From Sphingobacteriales bacterium (GTDB lineage Bacteria > Bacteroidota > Bacteroidia > Chitinophagales > Chitinophagaceae), in NCBI GenBank assembly GCA_016708305.1, contig JADJGB010000010.1, positions 496,001-560,000 of the forward strand: 64,000 nucleotides of DNA. The letters are read 5' to 3'. Of this stretch, positions 9,241-17,734 are shown piece after piece. The translations under genes and the position numbers were made by a program. Below the pieces are notes generated by a model. That model ran no database searches and was not told the origin of the DNA. It saw only the letters and a list, made by a program, of their open reading frames with translations. How positions within the stretch are numbered: the first letter of the stretch is position 1; the number at the start of each line of letters is the position of its first letter.

Positions 9241-9894
9241 TCACTTTTTCTTTTCAGCTTTTGCCTCACTGTAAGTAGATGTTATAATTCTCTGCATTTC
9301 CTTTATAATTCGTTTCCTGTCAGCCTCTTTTGAAACATCTATTTCACAAAAAGTGCTACCATTAATTGAAGAATGAATTATTAAATAATAAATGCCGGCA
9401 ACAAGAATTGAATAAGTGGCTCTCAAGTCAATATTTGTGTTTTTGAATAGTGGATCTGTCAATTTAAAAAGTTCAGTACCCAGCATTTCCCTTTCATTAG
9501 CCACTTTTCGCATTAAGCTACTCTTTTTACTTAGTTCCCATGTAAGAATTTTTTGAACTTCCTTATTTTTAAAAACATGTTCAAATTGATTGGTCAATAA
9601 CACAGGAGCTAAGCGTTCTGCAAAGTCTTCTGCATGTTCTCGCACCAAATCATCTAAATTGATAGAAGAACCAATCCAATAATCCTGATTTTTAATATAG
9701 GTCTCTATTAGCTTATCTACATTGCCGAAATATACATAAATCAATTTTTTATTTACGCCGGCTACATCTGCTATTTTATTAACCCCTAATCCGGTATAAC
9801 CCTCCTTTTTAATTATTTTACCTACCGCATCAATAAATTTTTGCTTGGTTCTTTCTTTGTCGTAAATTTCACCTTTGTGTACTTTCCTTTTCAT
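9241..9894 (-). CDS. TetR-family transcriptional regulator
   Basis: This 217-residue protein has the TetR HTH near the N-terminus (EGYTGLGVNKIADVAGVNKK, then LIYVYFGNVDKLIETY) and an all-helical ligand-binding part. Its start overlaps the end of the upstream alpha-oxoamine synthase gene by 26 bases, so the two are co-transcribed and translationally coupled. The likely role is feedback control of that enzyme's operon by a lipid or acyl ligand; this is inferred from position only. The C-terminus is rich in Lys. The reading frame is intact. Confidence 0.85.
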   Translation of the reverse strand: MKRKVHKGEIYDKERTKQKFIDAVGKIIKKEGYTGLGVNKIADVAGVNKKLIYVYFGNVDKLIETYIKNQDYWIGSSINLDDLVREHAEDFAERLAPVLLTNQFEHVFKNKEVQKILTWELSKKSSLMRKVANEREMLGTELFKLTDPLFKNTNIDLRATYSILVAGIYYLIIHSSINGSTFCEIDVSKEADRKRIIKEMQRIITSTYSEAKAEKKK

Positions 9895-11177
9895 GCCGTC
9901 TTTTTAATTCAGATATTTTATACTTTTTATTTACATGCTCAAAAGCATTAAGGGCCTTATCTAGTTGGCTTTTTGTGTGAGTAGCCATCAGGCTCATTCT
10001 TATCCTGGCATCCTTTTTTGCCACAGCGGGGTATAATATGGGATTAGTATATATTTCCGCCTCCAATAATTCCCGGCCTACATCGCCGGTAATATGCGGG
10101 TCTCCTATCTTTACAGGAATAATTGCCGAAGCCGTTGTCCCTACATCCAACCCCAAATATAACAATCCGTTTTTAAAGTAGCGCACATTCTCCAAAAGTT
10201 TTTGTTGCCACTCCGGCTCTTCATCTATCAGTTCAATGGCCTTTATAATCCCGGTGCTGGCCGGGCTTGCCGTTGCAGAAAATATTTGTTGACGAGATTG
10301 AAACTTTAAAAATGAAGTAATCTCTGGGTTTGCAATTACATAGCCTCCTATATTTGCAAACGTTTTGCTAAAAGTACCTGTTAATAAATCTACTTTATCA
10401 AAAAGATCAAATTTTTCAAGAACACCTCTTCCGGTTTTACCTAAGATGCCTACCCCATGTGCATCATCTACCATCAAAAAAGCCCCATGTAAGTGAGTGA
10501 TCGTTTCTATTTCATTAAGCAGCGAGATATCCCCGTCTTGAGAATATACTCCATCCACAATAACCATGATAGTTCTATACTTGCCTTTTACTTCCTTAAT
10601 AATACGTTCCAAATGTTCTATATTATTATGAACAAACATGCGCACATTTGTCATCATTAGACCTTCAAATACACTGGTATGTACAGCACGGTCAACGATC
10701 GCAATATCTTCTTTTTGCAAAAGGCTTAGTAGCGTAGCGCTGTTTGCAGTATAGCCCGTCGTAAATATGGTAGAGCAATCTGATGTTTTTTTAAAAAAGG
10801 AAGCAATTTTTATTTCCAATGTTCTGTGAAATTCAAAAAAACCACCTATCAATGGCGATGCTCCGGCGCCTGTTCCGTATTTTTCAATGGCAGAAATGGC
10901 AGCCTCTTTTCACTTTTGGATGTTGAGTAAATCCTAAATAATCATTAGAAACAAAGCTAACGTAATCAGTGGGCTTATTATGTGCGGTGGTAATCATATT
11001 CATTTCGGGCCTACAACCAGATAGACCTAAAAGCCTGTAATTCAAATGGCCACTGGTTTTCATATACCCTAAAAAACTGCAAAATAGTTTTGCTCTCTCT
11101 ACTGCATTTAAGCCGGGTATATTTTCAAAATCCTTAAACGTAGCTTTAGTAAAATCGATATTCATAGCTTCTACCAA
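9869..11177 (-). pseudogene. PLP-dependent alpha-oxoamine synthase, serine palmitoyltransferase-like, one frameshift
   Basis: The family condenses an amino acid with an acyl-CoA and releases CO2. Visible are the start region PTDYVSFVSNDYLGF, the glycine-rich KYGTGAGASPLIGG, the substrate-side VDDAHGVGILG, the PLP-lysine motif LLTGTFSKTFANIGG and the C-terminal RIRMSLMATHTKSQLD. The GTFSK(T/S) context is nearer to bacterial serine palmitoyltransferase (sphingolipid synthesis, common in Bacteroidota) than to BioF or KBL, where a Gly precedes the Lys. An N-terminal extension of about 60 residues is longer than in typical SPT. The frame breaks near 10905: removing one A from an AAAA run gives HPKVKEAAISAIEKYG. 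Start is the ATG at 11177 or the one at 11165. The substrates remain unproved; CqsA-type hydroxyketone synthase or BioF are alternatives. Confidence 0.72.
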
Positions 11178-11192
11178 TTAGTTAGATAATTG

Positions 11193-11200
11193 CAAAATTA
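11193..11200 (-). promoter_or_regulatory. Bacteroidota -7 element before the synthase-tetR operon
   Basis: TAATTTTG on the minus strand fits TAnnTTTG and lies 16 bases upstream of the ATG at 11177. AGTTAACT and related AGTTAG motifs nearby (11180-11185, 11247-11262) could be operator half-sites for the TetR protein, but this is a guess. Confidence 0.4.
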
Positions 11201-11419
11201 CAATAATTTCTACGTAAAGTGAAATTTATATAAATAGTAAAATACAAGTTAACTAACTGATTATATGATAATTATATTAGTTCACAAACAAATTATCTCC
11301 AATTGATGAAAATATATTTGTTAATTTAATAAATGTATTTATTTTTGCATTATTTATCTATATGTAGTGATAATTATTAGCTCTCAAAATATATTTATAA
11401 ATTCCTTAGACTTGAAAAC

Positions 11420-12003
11420 ATGAAAAAAATCTTCTTTTCTTAATTTTATTCACTATTAATCTTGGTGCTATAGCTCAACTAAAACTTGACAACGCTGGCA
11501 ACTTGACAGTGGGACCGGTTACTTCGCAACCAGCATTTCCCAACACTCTATACGGTAGTACATATATAAAAAATACTAATGGAAGTAATTATCTTCAGAT
11601 TGATATTTGGCCGGCAGCAACAAGGTTAGCTAGCCACTATGATCAGGTAGTTTTTTATAATACAGCAAAGAGTTTGTTTAACAGTATTCAGGTAGCAAAT
11701 GTTTACAATTATTCAGACGCTAAAGCAAAGACGAATATTCAACCATTAGGTTACGGACTTAATATTGTTAAGCAGTTAAAACCAGTTTCCTATAATTTTT
11801 TAAATAAAAGCGAATCACTTAATCCAGTAAATCAAAAAGAGGTTGGTCTATTGGCCCAAGATGTTGAAAAAATTATTCCAGAGCTGGTTCTGACTGATAC
11901 TGAAGGTAAAAAACTATTAAATTATACAGGACTAATTCCTATTTTAATTAAAGCTGTCCAAGATTTACAAGCAGAAGTGGAATTATTAAAGCAAAAGAAA
12001 TAA
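11420..12003 (+). pseudogene. Exported protein with peptidase S74 / tail-fibre chaperone domain, 5' frameshift
   Basis: The C-terminal 110 residues match the intramolecular chaperone autoprocessing (S74) domain: SDAKAKTNIQPLGYGLNIV, LKPVSYNFLNK, VGLLAQDVEKIIPELV and a final coiled coil ending LKQKK. In phages this domain trimerises tail spikes, but Bacteroidota chromosomes carry many such secreted proteins without any phage. The signal peptide is recovered only by adding one A to the A-run right after the ATG at 11420, giving MKKNLLFLILFTINLGAIAQ; as read, the frame stops after seven codons. Between signal and S74 domain only about 70 residues remain, so the protein is short. Its role is unknown. 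Confidence 0.65.
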
Positions 12004-12012
12004 TTTTTTCTT

Positions 12013-12819
12013 ATGCAAAAAAGACACAGAGACAACGATTTGTATTTCAGCGAATTGGCCTCTACTTGCCGCCAATATTATATTCCATATTTACAAAAGG
12101 TTATTAAAGTCGAAAATATATCGGTTTTAGAAATCGGTTGCGGTCACGGAGGCAATCTGCTCCCTTTTTATGAAAGGGGATGTTATGTAGTGGGTATTGA
12201 TATTGATAAGAGTAAAATTGAGACAGCTATTTTTTTATTTGCAAGGGAAAAAATAGAGCCTGCTTTGTTTGAATTTCGGATTGAAGATTTTTACAGTACT
12301 ATTGATACCCGAAAATACGATCTCATATTAGTTCATGATGTTATAGAGCATATCAGAGATAAAGAAGTATTTATGGGCAAAGCCAAGCAAATGCTCGCAG
12401 ATAATGGGATTATTTTCTATCGTTTTCCAGCCTGGAACATGCCCTTTGGCGGGCATCAACAACTTTGTTCTAATAAACTAAGTTCTATGCTTCCTTTTAC
12501 TCACTTATTGCCTGTTTCTATTTATACAAAGTACTTGAATATTTTTAAAGAGAAAAATACAACAATTAGTGAGTTATTGGAAATAAAACAATGTAAGGTC
12601 ACAATTGTGCTTTTTCAAAAATTGGTCTTTAAAACAGGATTGAAAATTATAGATCGTAGTTTATGGTTTATAAATCCCCATTACAAAATAAAATTTGGAT
12701 TACCTCCCCTAAAATTGAATAGAAGGATTGCTTCCATAAAATATCTACGAAACTATTTTACAACTTCTTGTTTCTATCTGTTAAAAAGAATACAGATCCG
12801 TATTAAATATACAATTTGA
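12013..12819 (+). CDS. Class I SAM-dependent methyltransferase
   Basis: This 268-residue protein has the Rossmann-like methyltransferase core: motif I VLEIGCGHGGNLLPFY, the acidic end of strand 2 VVGIDIDKSKIETA, and motif IV/post-I YDLILVHDVIEHI followed by LADNGIIFYRFPAW. The pattern is of the Methyltransf_11/23 type seen in small-molecule, lipid or glycan-linked methylation. The C-terminal half is basic and aromatic (SIKYLRNYFTTSCFYLLKR). It starts ten bases after the S74-domain gene. Substrate is unknown. The frame is intact. Confidence 0.8.
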   Translation: MQKRHRDNDLYFSELASTCRQYYIPYLQKVIKVENISVLEIGCGHGGNLLPFYERGCYVVGIDIDKSKIETAIFLFAREKIEPALFEFRIEDFYSTIDTRKYDLILVHDVIEHIRDKEVFMGKAKQMLADNGIIFYRFPAWNMPFGGHQQLCSNKLSSMLPFTHLLPVSIYTKYLNIFKEKNTTISELLEIKQCKVTIVLFQKLVFKTGLKIIDRSLWFINPHYKIKFGLPPLKLNRRIASIKYLRNYFTTSCFYLLKRIQIRIKYTI

Positions 12820-12856
12820 CATTTTTGTTTTCACTAATTTGAAAAATTAATATATT

Positions 12857-13174
12857 ATTAAAATCTCTTTAAAAAATATAAGTGCTATAATTACTTTGGC
12901 TATTTTCTTTCTTTTTACGAAGGGATGTTCAAAAAGTAAAGATTTAGCTGTTTCTACACCAAAGAATGGAACAATTGGGCGCTCACTAATTACAAGCACG
13001 GATTATTATTGGTATAAAGGGAAGCAAATACCATTAGTTAAAAATCCAAATAGAAAATTTTTGCTATTTGAAGGGAATAATGAATCGATGCGCAAAAACG
13101 GCTATGCTATTATGGATGCTATCGGTTTAGCTGTGGCAGGAAAGCCGATCATCTCTTTTCTAAGTCAATTATAG
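12857..13174 (+). CDS. Short putative lipoprotein, no standard start visible
   Basis: The frame encodes a hydrophobic N-terminus with a lipobox-like end (ITLAIFFLFTKGC, then SKSKDLAV) and a small domain containing TDYYWYKGKQIPLVKN. No ATG, GTG or TTG lies before the signal sequence; the best position is an ATT at 12857 giving (M)KISLKNISAIIT, so the real ATG may have been lost or misread. YYWYKG(K/E)xIPL-type segments occur near the N-terminus of longer Bacteroidota surface proteins, so this may be a truncated remnant. I do not recognise a function. Confidence 0.4.
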   Translation: MKISLKNISAIITLAIFFLFTKGCSKSKDLAVSTPKNGTIGRSLITSTDYYWYKGKQIPLVKNPNRKFLLFEGNNESMRKNGYAIMDAIGLAVAGKPIISFLSQL

Positions 13175-13218
13175 TGATAGCAGCTATTAACGAGAAACGA
13201 TTTAATCAAACAACTATT

Positions 13219-13940
13219 ATGAAAATCAATTTTAGAATGAAAATGAGTTTTAAGTCTTTATTGACAATCGTATTAATCACATTTTTAATCACCACTTCAA
13301 ATAAAATATATGCTCAAACAAAAGTAGGTATTCAATCAGGATACAACATTTCAAACGTTTTAATGAAAGACAGAGATGGTATAAAAAGTTCAACGAAATC
13401 AATCTCTGGTATCCATGTGGGTTTAAATATTGACCTTCCAGTTACCCCAAACTTTTACATACAACCGGGTATTGAATATATTGAAAAGGGGTTCCGACAA
13501 AATGATAATTACTTTTTGGTAATGGTAATGAAACAAAAGTAAAAGTAGCGTACGTTCAATTCCCACTTAGTTTTATTTATCAACTAGGTATTCATAGCGA
13601 AAAATTATATATAGGAGCCGGTCCCTATGTGAGCTACGGAACTGGCGGAAAGTGGAAATCAAAGTCCGACGTGGTAATTGGAGACATAAAGATTGAAAAT
13701 CATGGAAATGTAAACTTTAAAAATGATTTTATGGATAGAAGTTTTGGAGAATACACATACGGTAAACCTTGGGAATTTGGTTATAACCTACTTCTTGGCT
13801 ACCGTTTCATTAATCAACTTAGCTTCCAAATTAATAATCAGACAGGAATTAGTAATTTACGGCCTAAAGTGGGTGGTTCTTCGGAAGGCGGTGTTCTTAA
13901 AAACAGAGTTTGGAGTTTCTCTCTTGGATACACATTTTAA
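13219..13940 (+). pseudogene. Outer-membrane beta-barrel protein (PorT/OMP_b-brl_2-like), one frameshift
   Basis: A signal peptide (MKINFRMKMSFKSLLTIVL ... YAQ) is followed by an alternating amphipathic barrel: VGIQSGYNISNVLM, GIHVGLNIDLPVTPNFYIQPG, VQFPLSFIYQLGI, LYIGAGPYVSYGTGG and a final strand VWSFSLGYTF ending in Phe, the usual barrel C-terminus. The frame breaks near 13516 in TTTTT; one more T gives NYFFGNGNETKVKVAYVQF and joins the halves into a protein of about 240 residues. The ATG at 13219 is preferred because the signal peptide begins there. The family has varied envelope roles; none can be assigned here. Confidence 0.72.
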
Positions 13941-13984
13941 ACATTTAACCGTACAATCTTACAACAGTATCAAATGATTAACAG

Positions 13985-14193
13985 CTGCTGTTACAGCAGC
14001 CTCTTGCAATACAATCTATTTCAATAATCAGGTGGTTCAATCAAATACTACTATAACCGGCTGTTCTGTTATATCGCAGAATATTATAATAAATAGCGGA
14101 TCATCTTTAACTTTAACAGGATCCCAGTATGTTTTAGTAAATTCTCCATTCACAGTAAATAATGGGGCTCAATTTATAATGTCAACTCAATGA
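13985..14193 (+). pseudogene. Fragment of a secreted repeat/matrix protein
   Basis: An open stretch lacking a start reads VTAASCNTIYFNNQVVQSN, then TTITGCSVISQNI, SGSSLTLTGSQYVL and VNNGAQFIMSTQ before TGA. This resembles the beta-helix-like matrix that precedes the sorting domain in many Bacteroidota surface proteins. It has no visible start and no domain after it, so it is probably a leftover. It lies between the barrel gene and the first lipoprotein copy. Confidence 0.45.
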
Positions 14194-14217
14194 TATTGAA
14201 TGATCATTTTTTCTTAA

Positions 14218-14404
14218 CTTTAACCTAAATAATCGTAATGAAAAATAAAGTTTTTTTGGTTTTACTTTTGGCAGTGATCTTGTCAAACTGTTCTGATAAG
14301 AAGTCAAATTTTATCGATACGGATACACTTACAATAGAGGCAAAAAGTATTGAAAAAATATATGGTTGCCCTGATACAAGATATTCTTTAAATGTAGATT
14401 TAAA
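14218..14404 (+). repeat. Direct repeat copy 1 (187 bp), upstream of the IS66 element
   Basis: This stretch matches 16742-16928 with three mismatches in 187 bases. It contains the last bases of the upstream region and the first 56 codons of the lipoprotein gene. It ends exactly where the IS66 left end begins, and its partner begins exactly where the IS66 right end stops. Confidence 0.9.
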
Positions 14405-14420
14405 GTATCCCTTCGACTAA
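14238..14420 (+). pseudogene. 5' fragment of a small lipoprotein gene, cut by IS66
   Basis: It encodes MKNKVFLVLLLAVILSNC, a lipoprotein signal peptide with Cys at the lipobox, and then about 38 residues of the mature part (IYGCPDTRYSLNVDLK) before running into the IS66 left end at 14405. The last four residues come from the element. The complete relative is at 16762. The three nucleotide differences from that copy all change an amino acid (N/S at position 3, I/V in the signal, A/P in the mature part). Confidence 0.8.
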
Positions 14421-14462
14421 CCCCGTATTGCTTTACTAAGGTAGGTTATTGATTTTTGCCGG

Positions 14463-14760
14463 ATGGAAAATAACAATACCTCCGCCCGTGCCGGTATAAT
14501 GCACGCCCACATTGAAGCCTGCCGCGCAAGCGGTCAAACGGTTGATTCCTATTGCAAAGAACACCGGCTTGCAACATCCAAATATTATTACTGGCCAAAA
14601 CGGTTGCACATTAACGCTGCGACCATACCCACTTTCACGCAGGTGGCACCGATAGCCACCCGCTGGCAGTACCGCAACTATCTGCTACCCTAATGGTGTG
14701 CGGCTTGAGTTGGGCAGTATTAATGTAGCCGTTTTAAAAGAGCTGCTATGTTGCATCTAA
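14463..14760 (+). pseudogene. tnpA: IS66 TnpA accessory protein, one frameshift
   Basis: The start has the typical IS66 TnpA HTH-like segment (HIEACRASGQTVDSYCKEHR, then ATSKYYYW). The frame breaks near 14670; the next frame gives YPNGVRLELGSINVAVLKEL, the usual TnpA end, and stops at 14760. The stop overlaps the tnpB start. TnpA is an accessory DNA-binding protein needed for IS66 transposition. Confidence 0.8.
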
Positions 14761-15092
14761 ACTCCGCTTGTCGCTACTTTTATTACAACGGCACTGCCGA
14801 TTTTCGCAAGGAGCCTACGGGTTGAGCGGACTGGTGCGCAACGAGATGCAACAGAATGTGCTGAGTGGCGACGTATTCATTTTTATTGGCCGGCGTGGTA
14901 ACAAAATAAAATTACTACAATGGGATAGCGATGGCTTTGCGCTCTATGAAAAAGGATTGGAGCAGGGCACTTTTGAAAGACCTCCCGCCAGCCATAACGA
15001 TCATTTTGCATCACCTCACAGCAATTACAATTTATTTTGCAGGGTGTAATTTTAAAAACGGTGCGACAAAAATCAGGTTTACCTGCCAATAA
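14748..15092 (+). pseudogene. tnpB: IS66 TnpB (Orf2) accessory protein, frameshifts
   Basis: The first codons read MLHLNSACRYFYYNGTADFR, and after a break near 14811 (one G missing from a G run) continue as GAYGLSGLVRNEMQQNVLSG and DVFIFIGRRGNKIKLLQWD, which is the core of the IS66 Orf2 family. A second break near 14985 is needed to reach the C-terminal ILQGVILKTVRQKS. TnpB is essential for IS66 transposition; its biochemical role is unknown. Confidence 0.85.
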
Positions 15093-15153
15093 TTCCACTA
15101 TTGCCATACTGTCTGAAATACCTGTCAATACTGCATTTCAGGCAATTATTAGC

Positions 15154-16719
15154 ATGATATTTGTACTACCTGTAAACATCTTGCAAACAGTTTCACATAT
15201 CGCTTCCGGCAATAGTTTTATAGACTACAAAATCCTCTTTGAACAGGAAAGGAGTCACAATATTGAATTGCGATTACAGATACAATCGCTACAGTTGCAA
15301 TTAGCCGAATTAAAGAAAATGCTCTTGGCGGCAGGGCAGAGAAGTTTGTAACAGCAAATGCAACCGCCGTTTCACAGCCTGAATTATTCCCTGATGATAA
15401 ACTGGGGCAGATAGACGTGGTAAAAACCACACTGGTAAAAGAATATCAAAAGCAACAAACCAAACTTACCGTAAAGCATCCCGGACGTAACCCTTTGCCG
15501 GAAAGCCTTCGCCGCGAAGTAATAGAGCTGATGCCCAAAGAGGATGTAAAAGGTTTGCATCCCGTTGGTAAAGAAATTACCGAAAAGCTGGAGTACCGGC
15601 CCGGCGAGTTGTTTGTGAAACAATATGTACGTCCCGAGTATATCAAACCTTCAAATGATGGATTAAACGCAAGCCGCATCATTGCTTCATTGCCGGCCAT
15701 GCCGCTTGAGAAATCTGTTGCAGGCGCATCATTGCTTACGCATTTGCTGGTAAGCAAGTTTGTGGACCATCTGCCTGTGTATCGCCAGTTAGCCATCTTC
15801 AAACGTCAAAATGTAAACATCAATCACAGCACGGTAAGCGGCTGGATAAAAGATGCGATGCGGTTGATTGAACCGGTTTACGACCTGCATTGCTGGCAGG
15901 TTTTGAATACAAACTATTTGAATGTGGATGAAACCACGATAAAGGTTTTGGATAAGGACAAAAACAAACCACATACAGGATACTATTGGGTGTATTACGA
16001 TACGCAACGAAAATTAGCGTTGTTCGATTATCAGCCCAGGCGTGGCGCTTTGTATCCCAAAGCTATGTTGCACAAGTTTAAAGGCTATTTGCAAACAGAT
16101 GGCTACGATGCTTACGAAACTTTCGATAAAGTAGAAGGCGTTACCCCTTTTGCTGCTGGGCGCATCGCGCAGAAAATTTTACGAAGCCAAAGATTACGAC
16201 AAAGCCAATGCGGATGCGGTTTTGAGCCTGATACAGGATTTATATAAAATAGAATCCTATTGCCGCGATGAAAACTTTACGCCGGAGCAAATAAAAAACC
16301 ATCGGCATGAACATGCCCTACCCGTATTAAACAATTTGCAAAGCACATTAACCGAAATGTTGCTCACCAAAAAGGTATTACCCAAAAGTCCTTTTGGCAA
16401 GGCCATTGCTTATACATTAACACGATGGCAGAAATTGTGCGTGTACACCACAGACGGCATTTTGCAAATCGATAATAACCTTATTGAGAACGCTATTCGC
16501 CCTGTGGCGCTGGGGCGCAAAAATTATCTGTTTGCCGGAAGCCACGAGCGGGCACAGGATGCAGCAATGCTTTATAGCCTGTTCGCCACATGCCGCCTGC
16601 ACAACATCAATCCCGAACACTGGCTTACCCACGTATTCGAAAAAATCAACAGCGCCAAAAAGCAAAACCTATACCAACTGCTGCCACAAAACTATGATGC
16701 CAACTTTAAACAACAATGA
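15154..16719 (+). pseudogene. tnpC: IS66 TnpC transposase (DDE), two frameshifts
   Basis: This is the catalytic transposase. An N-terminal leucine-rich coiled coil (ELRLQIQSLQLQLAELKKML) is followed, after a break near 15335 (one T), by GGRAEKFV, a zinc-finger-like region, and the catalytic core: Asp in LNVDETTIKVLD, Asp in LQTDGYDAYETF, and Glu in IDNNLIENAIRPVALGRKNY. A further break near 16155 separates TPFAA from ARRKFYEAKDYDKANAD. It ends NYDANFKQQ just before the right inverted repeat. Confidence 0.88.
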
Positions 16720-16741
16720 CGGGGGTTGGACGAAGGGATAC

Positions 16742-16928
16742 CTTTAACCTAAATAATCGTAATGAAAAGTAAAGTTTTTTTGGTTTTACTTTTGGCAGTG
16801 GTCTTGTCAAACTGTTCTGATAAGAAGTCAAATTTTATCGATACGGATACACTTACAATAGAGCCAAAAAGTATTGAAAAAATATATGGTTGCCCTGATA
16901 CAAGATATTCTTTAAATGTAGATTTAAA
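16742..16928 (+). repeat. Direct repeat copy 2 (187 bp), downstream of the IS66 element
   Basis: Partner of 14218-14404, with three mismatches. It begins at the first base after the IS66 right end and runs into the intact part of the lipoprotein gene. Copy 1 keeps a further native upstream sequence (a TAACTTTA box near 14215), whereas copy 2 has the IS end there. Confidence 0.9.
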
Positions 16929-17223
16929 AGAAACATTTACTGTAATTAAAAACCAGGTTACATTTGATAAATTTGTGAGCGGTTCTTGCAAACCCGGTAT
17001 TGATTTTAATTCATATAACCTTTTTATTGGCAAGAAAGCATTACCTAGCGGAAACAATTCAATTTAATATGACATACAGAAATTACAAGGCACCAAAAAG
17101 CTGAATATTAAAATTACCGTTTACCAGAATGGAGCGGCTGTAGCGCTTAATATTACTTATCATATTTTATTACCAAAAGGATACGAAATAGACAAAGTAA
17201 CTATTATCGAAACTATACCTTAA
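16762..17223 (+). pseudogene. Small lipoprotein of unknown function with an in-frame TAA
   Basis: It starts with a lipoprotein signal peptide (MKSKVFLVLLLAVVLSNC) and encodes a small globular part with IYGCPDTRYSLNVDLKETF and VTFDKFVSGSCKPGIDF. A TAA at 17065-17067 stops it at 101 residues, but the same frame continues for another 51 codons (YDIQKLQGTKKLNIKITVY ... KGYEIDKVTIIETIP) to a second TAA. The continuation has beta-strand-like alternation and no frame change, so one codon was probably altered or misread. The native promoter is displaced by the IS66 element. I do not recognise the family. Confidence 0.6.
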
Positions 17224-17344
17224 TCTTGCACCGATAAATATTAAGATTGGCTATAAGACTTGCCGTCGATGATTTATATAATACTCATTTTTACATTTCA
17301 CCCATTAAGGTCAAGGTTTTTTGATAAATTAATGTGCCCTTAAC

Positions 17345-17379
17345 AAAAAAGGAATAACTCACTGAATTATTCCTTTTTT
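17345..17379 (-). terminator. Bidirectional hairpin terminator after tRNA-Met
   Basis: AAAAAAGGAATAA pairs with TTATTCCTTTTTT around a short loop (ctcactgaa). On the minus strand it follows the tRNA directly; the A/T arms allow it to act for plus-strand transcripts from the lipoprotein too. Confidence 0.8.
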
Positions 17380-17453
17380 GGTTGCGAAGGGTGGGTTCGA
17401 ACCACCGACCTTCGGGTTATGAGCCCGACGAGCTGCCGCTGCTCTACCTCGCA
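17379..17453 (-). tRNA. tRNA-Met (CAT)
   Basis: On the minus strand the acceptor arm TGCGAGG pairs with CTTCGCA (one G-T pair), followed by A and an encoded CCA. The anticodon stem GTCGGGCTCATAACCCGA carries CAT. The T arm is GGTGGGTTCGAACCCACC read with its loop TTCGAAC. The first base pair is T-A, not the C/A mismatch of initiator tRNA, so it is an elongator Met (or an Ile2 tRNA, if the C is modified). Confidence 0.93.
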
Positions 17454-17505
17454 CTGCAAATGTACAACAAAAATTTGGATTGACAAAAGATTATTAAAAA
17501 AATCT

Positions 17506-17513
17506 TAACTTTG
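17506..17513 (+). promoter_or_regulatory. -7 promoter element before the TPP riboswitch
   Basis: TAACTTTG fits the Bacteroidota TAnnTTTG box and lies about 40 bases before the riboswitch aptamer, placing the transcript start near 17520. No good -33 TTG at the usual distance is visible; a TTG at 17480 is somewhat too far. Confidence 0.5.
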
Positions 17514-17551
17514 CAGCAGTTCTTTTTTAAAAATTGAACAAAGTTTCAGCG

Positions 17552-17640
17552 TTTCCCGGGGTGCCTAATCTGATTTTCTTTCAGATGAAGCTGAGATAAT
17601 ACCCGCAAAACCTGATCAGGGTAATGCCTGCGCAGGGAAG
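17552..17640 (+). ncRNA. TPP (thi-box) riboswitch
   Basis: The conserved core is nearly canonical: CGGGGTGCC, a variable hairpin (TCTGATTTTCTTTCAGA), then GCTGAGATAATACCC, ACCTGATCAGGGTAATGCC and GCGCAGGGAA. The closing P1 stem is TTTCCC with GGGAA. It lies about 95 bases upstream of the ATG of the TonB-dependent receptor on the same strand, so thiamine pyrophosphate is expected to switch that gene off. A small CTGCC-ACC-GGCAG hairpin lies between aptamer and start. Confidence 0.96.
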
Positions 17641-17734
17641 GATTTGTTAGTATCCCTTCTTCTTTCAGCATTTCCCTCTCATTATTTTTTAACAATTCTG
17701 CCACCGGCAGGATAACTTAAATTTTAAAAAACAA

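Larger units (their letters stand above)
14405..16741 (+). mobile_element. IS66-family insertion sequence (2.34 kb)
   Basis: Terminal inverted repeats begin GTATCCCTTCG at both ends and continue with similar AACCCC(C)GT segments. It carries the canonical three genes tnpA, tnpB, tnpC in order. There is no 8-bp target duplication: the left flank is gatttaaa and the right flank ctttaacc. Instead the whole element is bracketed by 187-bp direct repeats. Frame breaks in each gene make it inactive as read. Confidence 0.92.

Noticed and set aside
9869..11177. CqsA-type quorum-sensing synthase
   Set aside because: The PLP-lysine motif is GTFSK(T/S), as in SPT, and no sensor kinase of the CqsS type is nearby; it is kept only as an alternative.
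11420..12003. Prophage or tailocin, because of the tail-fibre chaperone domain
   Set aside because: No capsid, terminase, tail, integrase or lysis gene lies nearby, and such domains are common in chromosomal Bacteroidota proteins.
15154..16719. Treating IS66 tnpC as two separate genes
   Set aside because: The two parts together give one DDE transposase with all three catalytic residues in order, so a frameshift is the better explanation.
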